Below are positions 23,459 through 30,068 of a stretch of 63,560 bases of DNA, piece by piece. The DNA is from Elusimicrobiota bacterium (GTDB lineage: Bacteria; Elusimicrobiota; Elusimicrobia; UBA1565; UBA9628): NCBI GenBank assembly GCA_016234805.1, contig JACRNU010000067.1, forward strand, positions 1 through 63,560, read 5' to 3'. The notes beneath the pieces are model-generated. The model was not told the origin of the DNA, did not search any database, and saw only the letters and a list, made by a program, of their open reading frames with translations. How positions within the stretch are numbered: the stretch's first letter is position 1; each line of letters begins with the position of its first letter. Both the position numbers and the translations under genes were made by a program.

Positions 23459-23675
23459 CGGCCGCGCGAATCCTGCGGCCGGCGCTCTTGTCCAGCGGAG
23501 GCAAGGCGCGGCCTGTCTCCACGAAGTGCCGCCGGCGGGTCAGGAAGCCGACGGCGTCGAGGCGTTCTTCAGCGGGCCGGGAAAGCCAATAGGCGAGTTC
23601 GTCGGCGTCCTGCTGGGCCTGTGATTGCCCGGCCGGCACGCGCCGGCCTAGGTCTTTGCGCAACCGGAAGGTCAT
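23451..23675 (-). CDS. small antitoxin-like protein
   Basis: A 74-aa basic, helical protein. It contains RPAEERLDAVGFLTRRRHFV, which resembles short proteins found upstream of toxin-type nucleotidyltransferases. Its ATG overlaps the apt stop (TGATG) and its own end overlaps the nucleotidyltransferase start. No DNA-binding domain is obvious, so regulation of the pair may come from the upstream operon. Confidence 0.6.
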   Translation of the reverse strand: MTFRLRKDLGRRVPAGQSQAQQDADELAYWLSRPAEERLDAVGFLTRRRHFVETGRALPPLDKSAGRRIRAADA

Positions 23676-24205
23676 CAGTATGAGATGAGGGCCCGGCAGT
23701 CGTAGCCGGAGATCTTCTCCCTTCCTTTAAGGAAGTCGAGCTCGATGAGGAAGGAAACGCCCATGACCTTGCCGCCGATGCGCTCGAGGATGGTCAGGGC
23801 CGCCTTGGCCGTGCCGCCCGTGGCCAGAACGTCGTCGACGAGCAGGACCTTGGCGCCCTTGGGGAACGCATCCTGGTGGGCCTCGATGGCGGCGGTGCCG
23901 TACTCGAGGGAGTAGCTCTCGCCGAACACGGCCCTGGGGAGCTTGCCGGACTTGCGCACGGGCACCAGGCCCGCGCCGAGCTTCAAGGCCACGCCGGCCG
24001 CGAGCAGGAACCCGCGGGACTCGATGCCGGCCACGACCTGCACGCCTTTGCCCTTCCACGGCTCGGCCAGGCGGGTGATGGTCTCTTCGTAGGCCCGGGC
24101 GTCGGAGAGCAGCGGGGTGATGTCCTTGAAGATGATGCCCTTCTTGGGATAGTCGGGCACGTCCTTGATGAGGGTCTTGAGGTCCATGGCGGTGGCGCCG
24201 GTCAT
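23675..24205 (-). CDS. apt: adenine phosphoribosyltransferase
   Basis: Purine salvage enzyme (adenine + PRPP to AMP), 176 aa. Motifs: the N-terminal block IKDVPDYPKKGIIFKDITPL, VAGIESRGFLLA, and the PRPP loop VLLVDDVLATGGTAKAA. I chose the ATG at 24205, which overlaps the sigma-factor stop (ATGA) and has GGGGAAG upstream. A second ATG at 24187 (MDLKTLI) matches family starts equally well. It is cotranscribed with the sigma factor upstream. Confidence 0.93.
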   Translation of the reverse strand: MTGATAMDLKTLIKDVPDYPKKGIIFKDITPLLSDARAYEETITRLAEPWKGKGVQVVAGIESRGFLLAAGVALKLGAGLVPVRKSGKLPRAVFGESYSLEYGTAAIEAHQDAFPKGAKVLLVDDVLATGGTAKAALTILERIGGKVMGVSFLIELDFLKGREKISGYDCRALISY

Positions 24206-25236
24206 TTTTTCTTCCCCTTGGCCGCCGGCTGGGTGAAGAATATCTGCCGCGGCTTCCTGCGGATGAACTGAGGTCCTGCGGGCCGGGGCGCGGTGCGCCG
24301 GCCCTCGGGGATGACCTGGCCGAGGATGTCGGTCTTGAGCTTGGGCGTGTTCCACCCGGGCTGGAGGTTGGGGGTGCCCAGGGGACGGCCCTCGTTGACC
24401 TCGATCAAGCCCATGCGGTTGGCCACGCGGCGCAGGCGCAGGAGCGCGCGCTCCTCGATCTGGCGGATGCGCTCGCGGGAGAGCCGCAACCGCTTGCCGA
24501 CCTCTTCCAGGGTCATGGGGGTCTGGCCGGTCAGGCCGTGGCGGTATTCGAGGATCATGCGCTCGCGGTCGCCGATCTCCTTCAAGGCCTGGTTCAACTC
24601 GTCGTGGAGCTTGAGCACGGAGATGAGGTTCTCCGGCGATTTCTGGTCGGACTCGGAGATCATGTCCTCGACCGTGATGTTCTCGTCCTCGCTCTCCACC
24701 GGGGTCTCGAGCGAGCCGATGCCTCGGGCCGCCTCGGCCGCGTCGAGCACGCCGCGCACCTGGCGCGCGGTCCAGTGCATCTTGCGGGCCATCTCGGCCA
24801 GCGTCGGGTCGCGGCCGAGCAGGACGTGCATCTTCTCCCACTGCTTGAGCCACTTGCGCAGGGCTTCCCAGGCGTGGGGCGGGATGCGGATGGTCTTGGA
24901 CTGCTCCTCGACCGCGCGGCGGATGGACTGCTCGATCCAGTAGGAGGCGTAGGTGGAGAAGCGATAGCCCTTCTTGGGCTCGAACTTGTCGATGGAGTGC
25001 ATCAGGCCGAGGTTGCCTTCCTCGATCAAGTCGAGGAAGTCGATGCCCTGGCGGTGGTATTTCTTGGCGATGGGGACCACGAGCCGGAGGTTGACCTCCA
25101 TGATGCGCGTCTTGGCCGCGCGGTCGCCCTTCTTGGCCTTCTTCCAGAGCTCGTGGATCTCCTCGCGGCTGGCCGGGGGCAGCTTCTGGATGCTCTTGAA
25201 GTACTGGCTGATCGTGTCGGTGGTGGGCTCAACCAT
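24202..25236 (-). CDS. RNA polymerase sigma-70 family factor
   Basis: A 344-aa RpoD/RpoS-type sigma factor without region 1.1. Region 1.2 is TISQYFKSIQKLPPASREEI. Region 2 is ~51-118 (NLRLVVPIAKKYHRQGIDFL, DLIEEGNLGLMHSIDKFEPK, YRFSTYASYWIEQSIRRAVE). Region 3 is ~120-190 and region 4 ~215-285 (MTLEEVGKRLRLSRERIRQI). A ~60-residue basic C-terminal extension follows region 4. It could be the housekeeping factor of this lineage or a group 2 sigma; the lack of region 1.1 favours the latter. It heads the chain sigma-apt-small protein-nucleotidyltransferase. Confidence 0.88.
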   Translation of the reverse strand: MVEPTTDTISQYFKSIQKLPPASREEIHELWKKAKKGDRAAKTRIMEVNLRLVVPIAKKYHRQGIDFLDLIEEGNLGLMHSIDKFEPKKGYRFSTYASYWIEQSIRRAVEEQSKTIRIPPHAWEALRKWLKQWEKMHVLLGRDPTLAEMARKMHWTARQVRGVLDAAEAARGIGSLETPVESEDENITVEDMISESDQKSPENLISVLKLHDELNQALKEIGDRERMILEYRHGLTGQTPMTLEEVGKRLRLSRERIRQIEERALLRLRRVANRMGLIEVNEGRPLGTPNLQPGWNTPKLKTDILGQVIPEGRRTAPRPAGPQFIRRKPRQIFFTQPAAKGKKK

Positions 25237-25257
25237 GTCGCAGTGGTTCCTTAGCAG

Positions 25258-25548
25258 TCAAGTGACGATGTCGAATGCTTCCTTCATTCCCCGGCACGCG
25301 ACCCGGGACGACTCCACGCGGTCCACCCGCGCGTACGGGTGGCCGGAGCGCACGGCCGCGTGCAGGCGCTCCAGGGCGTCGGCCGGGCCTTCGGCCTCGA
25401 ACTCCACCGAGCCATCCGGCCTGTTGCGCACCCAGCCGGACAGCCGCAGGCCGGCAGCGCTGTCGCGCACGAACCAGCGGAAGCCGACTCCCTGGACCAG
25501 GCCGTGCACGACGGTCCTGACGCGCGCGACCTTTGCATCTGCGTCCAT
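25258..25548 (-). CDS. acyP: acylphosphatase
   Basis: A 96-aa protein that hydrolyses acyl phosphates. Signature VHGLVQGVGFRWFVRDSA carries the catalytic Arg in the GVGFR loop, and GWVRNRPDGSVEFEAEG carries the catalytic Asn. The frame is open further upstream, but there it is antisense or tRNA sequence, so I start at the ATG at 25548. That is 11 nt after the 3' end of tRNA-Pro. It ends 21 nt before the sigma-factor start. Confidence 0.9.
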   Translation of the reverse strand: MDADAKVARVRTVVHGLVQGVGFRWFVRDSAAGLRLSGWVRNRPDGSVEFEAEGPADALERLHAAVRSGHPYARVDRVESSRVACRGMKEAFDIVT

Positions 25549-25559
25549 GTTTGAAAGCT

Positions 25560-25632
25560 TCGGGGTACTCAGGGTTGAACTGAGAACCTCTTGGTCCCGA
25601 ACCAAGCGCTCTGCCAATTGAGCTATACCCCG
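25560..25632 (-). tRNA. tRNA-Pro (anticodon CGG)
   Basis: Minus-strand cloverleaf: acceptor CGGGGTA/TACCCCG, D arm GCTC/GAGC, anticodon arm CTTGG-TTCGGGA-CCAAG giving CGG, T arm CTCAG-TTCAACC-CTGAG, discriminator A, no encoded CCA. Length 73 nt. It lies 10 nt downstream of the second tRNA-Pro. Confidence 0.95.
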
Positions 25633-25642
25633 CCAAATCCTC

Positions 25643-25714
25643 TCGGGGACCCGGGAATCGAACCCGGAGTCTCTCCCACCCCAAAGGAGCGCTCTACCAT
25701 TGAGCCAGTCCCCG
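25643..25714 (-). tRNA. tRNA-Pro (anticodon GGG)
   Basis: Minus-strand cloverleaf: acceptor CGGGGAC/GTCCCCG, D arm GCTC/GAGC, anticodon arm CTCCT-TTGGGGT-GGGAG giving GGG, T arm CCGGG-TTCGATT-CCCGG, discriminator A, no encoded CCA. Length 72 nt. It is cotranscribed with tRNA-Pro(CGG). AT-rich promoter-like sequence (TATACTTTAATTAT on the minus strand) precedes it. Confidence 0.95.
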
Positions 25715-25740
25715 CTCTCATAATTAAAGTATATTCCGAA

Positions 25741-26109
25741 TCACCGGTCCAGTTCCGCGACCATGCTGCGGAGCTCGCGCTTGACCTCGAGCAGGGTCTT
25801 CATGACCTTCGCGGACGCGGCGTCGGCCTCGGCAGACCCCGCGGCGTCGGGAGAACGTCCCCGCTTGCGGTCGATGAGGGCGCGGCGCGCGCCGTCGAAG
25901 GTGAGCTTGCGGCGGTGCAGGAGGTCCTTGATGGCCGCGATGGTCTCGAGGTCAGACCGCGTGTAGCGGCGGTGTCCGCTGGCCAGGCGGCTGGGCTTGG
26001 GCGCGCCGAGGCGCGTCTCCCAGTAGCGCAGGGTGTGCGCCGTCACCCCCGCGAGGCGGGAAACCTCGCCCATGGTGAAGAAATCCTTGTCCGGCAGGTT
26101 CGACGGCAC
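25741..26109 (-). CDS. MerR-family regulator
   Basis: A 122-aa protein from a GTG at 26109; an ATG at 26073 is also possible. The winged-helix MerR domain is MGEVSRLAGVTAHTLRYWET followed by SGHRRYTRSDLETIAAIKDL. It then has a helical C-terminus for dimerisation (KVMKTLLEVKRELRSMVAEL). There is no Cys-based effector site. The HU/IHF-then-MerR gene order recurs in many bacteria. Target genes are unknown. Confidence 0.85.
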   Translation of the reverse strand: MPSNLPDKDFFTMGEVSRLAGVTAHTLRYWETRLGAPKPSRLASGHRRYTRSDLETIAAIKDLLHRRKLTFDGARRALIDRKRGRSPDAAGSAEADAASAKVMKTLLEVKRELRSMVAELDR

Positions 26110-26122
26110 CTGGCGTCCGGGT

Positions 26123-26386
26123 TCAGGGATGGAGCAGGTTCTTGGAGGCCTTGAAGCGCACGCCCTTGCGGGGCGGGACCGCCACCTGCTGGCCGGTCTT
26201 CGGGTTGCGGCCCGTGCGCTGGGACCGGTGACGCACGCGGAAGGTCCCGAAGTTCGAGACCACGACCTTCTCATCCTTGTTGAGCGCGTCGCGGATGGTG
26301 TCGAAGGTCGTTTCCACGGCTTTGGCCGCCTCTCCTTTAGTGGAAAGGACTTTGGCCACGGCTTTGATGATGTCGAGTCTGTTCAT
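26123..26386 (-). CDS. HU/IHF-family nucleoid protein
   Basis: An 87-aa histone-like DNA-bending protein. DIIKAVAKVLSTKGEAAKAV forms the dimerisation helices, and FGTFRVRHRSQRTGRNPKTG plus VAVPPRKGVRFKASKNL forms the beta-arm with the conserved GRNPKTG/P motif. Length and motif are full-size. It is 13 nt after the DUF151 gene. HU and IHF cannot be told apart from this sequence alone. Confidence 0.92.
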   Translation of the reverse strand: MNRLDIIKAVAKVLSTKGEAAKAVETTFDTIRDALNKDEKVVVSNFGTFRVRHRSQRTGRNPKTGQQVAVPPRKGVRFKASKNLLHP

Positions 26387-26399
26387 TGGGTCGTTCCGA

Positions 26400-27011
26400 C
26401 TAGGCGTCGGCCTCCTCTTCCCCCTCGTCCTTCTTCTGCTCCTTGTCCTTGCGGCTTGGGGGGCCTTCCTCTTTCTTTTTCTTCTTGAGCTCCCCGAAGA
26501 TGTCCTCGGGCTTGAGGTTCTTCAGTTCCGACTTGAACTTCTTGACTTCGTCCTCGGTGATAGGCTTGGTGAGCGTCTGGCAGCGGTCGAAGACCTTCTC
26601 CTCGACGAAGATGGTGCAGCCGGCGCGGACCGCGACCGCGATGGCGTCGGAAGGCCGCGAGTCGATGGCGAGGCTCTGGCTCCCTTTCTTGATGTGGACC
26701 TTGGCGTAGAAGGTGTTCTCCCGGATGTCGTGGACCACCACCTTCTGCACCGAGAAGCCCACCGCGGTGACCGTGGAGAGCAGGAGGTCGTGGGTCAGGG
26801 GCCGGGGCAGGACGATGCCGGAGAACCTGATGGCGATGGCCTGGCCCTCGGCGATGCCGATCCAGATCGGGAGGAGCCGGTTGCCGCCGAGCTCCTCGAG
26901 GAAGATGATGCACTCGTTGGCCGTGGTGGCCAGGGAGTAGATGCGCACCTCCTTCTCGGGGGTGCTTTCCTCCTGGGGAGTCTTGTCAGCCGGGTTTTTT
27001 TCTTTGCTCAT
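26400..27011 (-). CDS. bifunctional nuclease-domain protein (DUF151)
   Basis: A 203-aa protein with a DUF151 (BFN) domain at ~20-150. Landmarks are LLPIWIGIAEGQAIAIRFSG, RPLTHDLLLSTVTAVGFSV and SLAIDSRPSDAIAVAVRAGC. A ~50-residue Lys/Glu-rich tail follows. Family members have been reported with DNase/RNase activity, but physiological roles are poorly defined. Its ATG overlaps the gpsA stop (ATGA). Confidence 0.88.
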   Translation of the reverse strand: MSKEKNPADKTPQEESTPEKEVRIYSLATTANECIIFLEELGGNRLLPIWIGIAEGQAIAIRFSGIVLPRPLTHDLLLSTVTAVGFSVQKVVVHDIRENTFYAKVHIKKGSQSLAIDSRPSDAIAVAVRAGCTIFVEEKVFDRCQTLTKPITEDEVKKFKSELKNLKPEDIFGELKKKKKEEGPPSRKDKEQKKDEGEEEADA

Positions 27012-28036
27012 TCAAATCCGAAAGCCTCGAGCACGCTCTGAGGCGGCGCTCCCTGGTGCAGGATGCGGTAGATGGCGTTGAAGAGGGGATACTTTCCCCC
27101 GGCCCGGGCGCAGAGGTCGGAGACGCTTAGGGCCGTGTCGATGCCCTCCACGACCTCCGAGATCTCCGCCTGGGCTTGGGGCAGGGGCTTGCCGGCCCCA
27201 AGCTTTTCCCCCAGGCTGCGGTTGCGCGACTGCGGAGAGGTCCCGGTGGCGATGAGGTCCCCCATGCCCGCCAGCCAGAACGCGGTCTGCCTGCGGCCGC
27301 CCCACTTCGAGATGAGGCTGCCCATCTCCTTGATGCCCTGCAGGAAGAGCGCGGCCTTGGTGTTGATGCCGCAGGGGTGAGCCCTGCCCTTGGCCAGGCC
27401 GTCGAGGATGCCGCACCCGATGGCCAGCACGTTCTTGAGCGAGCCCCCGAGCTCCACGCCCTTGCGGTCCGTGCTCGTCTCCACCACGATGGGACGGTGG
27501 TTGAAGAGGGAGCGCAGGTAGCGAGCCCGCGGCCCCGCCGGGCCCGCGAGCACGAGCTTGGTCGGCGCGCCCATGGCGACTTCCTTGGCGAAGCTCGGGC
27601 CCGAGAGGGTGTAGATGCCCCGGCCGCAGCCCGGCATCTCCTCGCGGATCATGTCCCCCACGGTGAGCAGGGTCCTGGGCTCCACCCCCTTGGAGGCGCT
27701 CACGATCAGGGGCATGCGGCCGCGGAGGTCGCGGTTGGCTTCCCTGGCCGTTTGCCGGATGTGCGCGGACGGGAGCACGAAGACGAGGACGTCCGCATCC
27801 TCCACGGACTCCGGCAGGCTCGAGGTCACATGCACGGACTCCTGCAGGTGCAGGCCCGGGATGTGCGGGTGCCGCCTGCGCAATCGCAGGGACTGTTCTA
27901 CGTCTTTCAGTATCTCCCAAAGCCATATCCTTCGGCGCAGCCGGCCCTCGGAAGGGATCCCTCGGGCCAGGTGCTGGGCCAGGACCGTTCCCCAGACCCC
28001 CGCGCCAAGCACCGCGATTTTATTACTTTTTTTCAT
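27008..28036 (-). CDS. gpsA: NAD(P)H-dependent glycerol-3-phosphate dehydrogenase
   Basis: A 342-aa enzyme that makes sn-glycerol-3-phosphate for phospholipid synthesis. N-terminal Rossmann fold KIAVLGAGVWGTVLAQHLA; conserved SASKGVEP; LSGPSFAKEVAMG; and the active-site region LGGSLKNVLAIGCGILDGL with the catalytic Lys. It starts inside the 3' end of plsY (14-nt overlap), so dihydroxyacetone phosphate reduction and acylation are genetically coupled. Confidence 0.94.
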   Translation of the reverse strand: MKKSNKIAVLGAGVWGTVLAQHLARGIPSEGRLRRRIWLWEILKDVEQSLRLRRRHPHIPGLHLQESVHVTSSLPESVEDADVLVFVLPSAHIRQTAREANRDLRGRMPLIVSASKGVEPRTLLTVGDMIREEMPGCGRGIYTLSGPSFAKEVAMGAPTKLVLAGPAGPRARYLRSLFNHRPIVVETSTDRKGVELGGSLKNVLAIGCGILDGLAKGRAHPCGINTKAALFLQGIKEMGSLISKWGGRRQTAFWLAGMGDLIATGTSPQSRNRSLGEKLGAGKPLPQAQAEISEVVEGIDTALSVSDLCARAGGKYPLFNAIYRILHQGAPPQSVLEAFGFE

Positions 28037-28625
28037 GGAGAAAAAGCTCTTTTCCTGAAAAGAGCCTTTTGATGTTGGGGATGTGCTTGTAAAGGATGAG
28101 GGCAGCCGCGGCTAAGGCCATGGCCATGAACGGCAGGGGCGTGCCGAAGATCAGGTTGAAGACAGGCAGGAGCGCGGCGCCTGCCATGGACCCGACCGAG
28201 ATGTGTCCCGAGGCTGCGTATCCGATGATGAACACCACGACCGTGCATGCCAGAGGGACCGGCATCATGGCCGCGAACACCCCGGCCGAGGTGGCCACGC
28301 CCTTGCCGCCCTTGAACCCGAGGAACACGGTCCAGTCGTGCCCGATGATGGCCGCGGCCCCGCACAGCATCATGGGCGTGGTCTGGCCCGGGAAGAGACG
28401 CTGGGCCAGGACCACGGGCACCCAGCCCTTGAGGCCGTCCACGATGAGGGTGATGATCCCGGGCACGGCGCCTGCCACGCGGTAGACATTGGCGGTCCCT
28501 GGATTGCCCGAGCCGTGCTCCCGGATGTCGATGCCCCGCATCCAGCGCACGGCCAGGTAGCCGGTGGGGATGCCGCCCAGCAGGTAGCTCAACAGCACGA
28601 GCCCGGCGACGCTCAGAGGATTCAT
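28023..28625 (-). CDS. plsY: acyl-phosphate:glycerol-3-phosphate acyltransferase
   Basis: A 200-aa inner-membrane protein with about five to six membrane segments. The signature HGSGNPGTANVYRVAG, then GFKGGKGVATSAGVF, are the PlsY glycerol-phosphate binding motifs. I start at the ATG at 28625 (MNPLSVAGL). An upstream ATG at 28661 lies within the likely promoter (TTGACT, 16 bp, TAGACT). With gpsA and plsC it completes a route from dihydroxyacetone phosphate to phosphatidate. Confidence 0.93.
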   Translation of the reverse strand: MNPLSVAGLVLLSYLLGGIPTGYLAVRWMRGIDIREHGSGNPGTANVYRVAGAVPGIITLIVDGLKGWVPVVLAQRLFPGQTTPMMLCGAAAIIGHDWTVFLGFKGGKGVATSAGVFAAMMPVPLACTVVVFIIGYAASGHISVGSMAGAALLPVFNLIFGTPLPFMAMALAAAALILYKHIPNIKRLFSGKELFLHEKK

Positions 28626-28675
28626 GAAAAAGAGATTGTAGAGTCTAGCAAAATAACACACCGAGTCAAGTCTGC

Positions 28676-28725
28676 TGGTGTCAGGCTGGAAGGGGTAACA
28701 TCACTTACCGTCCAGCCAGACACCA
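28676..28725. repeat. long hairpin between plsY promoter and hflX
   Basis: Arms TGGTGTC-A-GGCTGGA (28676-28690) and TCCAGCC-A-GACACCA (28711-28725) pair over 15 positions with one A-A mismatch. A second stem GGTAA/TTACC lies within. It sits just after the hflX stop, but no U-run follows. The GGTGTCAGGCT word resembles the GGTGCCAGGCTTGG repeat at 53.7 kb, so it may be a REP-like element. Confidence 0.6.
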
Positions 28726-28733
28726 TGATGGGT

Positions 28734-30068
28734 TCAGACTCGTGCGGCCAGCGCGCGGAGACGCTCCCAGTTCTCGGCCGTGACCCTCATTCGGTAGCGC
28801 ACCTTGGTGCCGTAGTGCGTGGCGGCCAGGACCTGGCTGCAGGCGTAGACCGTGGACACGAGGGAGCCGGCGCCGTGGTGGGGCAGGTCGAGCTCGCGCA
28901 GGAGCCACTTGCGCCCGAGGACCTCGGCCACGCGGCCGAGGGCCTCGGAAAGGCCGGCTCCGGTCGCGGCCGAGACGAGCGGCCGGTCGGGGTGGGAGCG
29001 GGCGAGCTCCTTGCGTTCGCTCGGGCCGAGGAGGTCGGTCTTGTTGAAGACGCGGACCCGCGGGACTTCGGCCGCGCCGAGGTCCGCGAGCACGGCGTCC
29101 ACTGCCGCGTCCTGGGCCGAGAAGTCCTGGGCCGTGGCGTCCGTCACGACCAGGAGGCAGTCGGCCAGGGACGCCTCTTCCAGCGTGGAGCGGAAGGCCG
29201 CCACCAAGGTCGTGGGCAGCCGCCTGATGAAGCCGACCGTGTCCGTGGCCACGGCATGGGTGCCGTCCGGCAGGCGCACGCGCCGGGTCGTGGGGTCGAG
29301 GGTGGCGAAGAGCTTGTCGTCGGCGTACACCAAACGGTCTTGGCAGGCTTGCGCCCCCTTCGGGAGCGGAGAACACCCTCCCTTCGGGGACGATGGGCCC
29401 TTGCCCATCGAAACGAGCGAGTTGAGCAGGGTGGACTTGCCCACGTTGGTGTAGCCGATGATCGCGATGAGGGGCACGGGCACGGAGAGCCGGCGGCTGC
29501 GCTGGACCCGGCGCCGCGCCGTGATCCGCTCGAGCTCGTCCTGCAGGCGCAGGATGCGGGACTGGATGTGCCGGCGCTCGTACTCGAGCTTGCGCTCTCC
29601 CGGGCCGCGGGTGCCGATGCCGCCGACCTGCTGGGAGAATGACCGCCAGGCTCCGGTCAGGCGGGGCAGCATGTAGGAGAGCTGGGCGAGCTCCACCTGA
29701 AGCCTCCCTTCCGAGGTCCTGGCGCGCTTGGCGAAGATGTCGAGGATGAGGCGCGTGCGGTCGATGATCTTGGCGTCCGTCTCGCCCTCCAGGGTCTTCT
29801 GCTGGGCCGGGCTGAGCTCCGCGTCGAAGATGATGGTGCGCGCTCGGCAGGCCTTGGCCGCGAGCGCGACTTCGCGGACCTTGCCGCTGCCGATGAGCGT
29901 TCCCGGGTGGTAGCGCGCCACGGACTGGCTCAGGCTTCCGGCCACCACCGCGTCCGCGGTCTCAGCCAGGCCCTGAAGCTCGGCGAGGCTGTGCTCCACC
30001 GCGCGGCCCTCGGACTTGAGGCCCACGCCCACGAGCAGGACGCGCTCCGCGACCTTGGTGAGCTCCAT
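28734..30068 (-). CDS. hflX: GTPase HflX
   Basis: A 444-aa ribosome-binding GTPase. The N-terminal glycine-rich domain (YHPGTLIGSGKVREVAL, DAELSPAQQKTLE, DRTRLILDIFAKRA) and a helical linker precede the G domain at ~200: G1 GYTNVGKSTLLNSL (205-218), G2/G3 LFATLDPTTRRVRL and DTVGFIRRLP, G4 NKTD. An extra ~25 residues (about 221-246, Gly/Pro/Lys-rich) lie between G1 and the LFATLDPT switch, where relatives have about ten. That stretch is encoded by a palindromic repeat-like element. It starts by TGATG overlap with the spermidine-synthase-like gene and belongs to the miaB-PilZ-miaA chain. Confidence 0.92.
   Translation of the reverse strand: MELTKVAERVLLVGVGLKSEGRAVEHSLAELQGLAETADAVVAGSLSQSVARYHPGTLIGSGKVREVALAAKACRARTIIFDAELSPAQQKTLEGETDAKIIDRTRLILDIFAKRARTSEGRLQVELAQLSYMLPRLTGAWRSFSQQVGGIGTRGPGERKLEYERRHIQSRILRLQDELERITARRRVQRSRRLSVPVPLIAIIGYTNVGKSTLLNSLVSMGKGPSSPKGGCSPLPKGAQACQDRLVYADDKLFATLDPTTRRVRLPDGTHAVATDTVGFIRRLPTTLVAAFRSTLEEASLADCLLVVTDATAQDFSAQDAAVDAVLADLGAAEVPRVRVFNKTDLLGPSERKELARSHPDRPLVSAATGAGLSEALGRVAEVLGRKWLLRELDLPHHGAGSLVSTVYACSQVLAATHYGTKVRYRMRVTAENWERLRALAARV
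29331..29408 (-). repeat. in-frame palindromic element inside hflX
   Basis: It encodes ~26 extra residues between G1 and G2. On the plus strand it contains CCTTCGGGGACG (29381-29392) followed by GGCCCTTGCCC. This aligns with the miaA element at 32102-32130, which has the same 12-mer and then GGTCCCTTGCC. It also holds GAGCGGAGAAC (29364-29374), a word repeated at 31746 and 52364. Length is a multiple of three. Confidence 0.65.

Noticed and set aside
25229..25684. Open frames running across 25229-25684 on the minus strand
   Set aside because: They read through the two tRNA-Pro genes. The only real protein there is acylphosphatase, starting at 25548.
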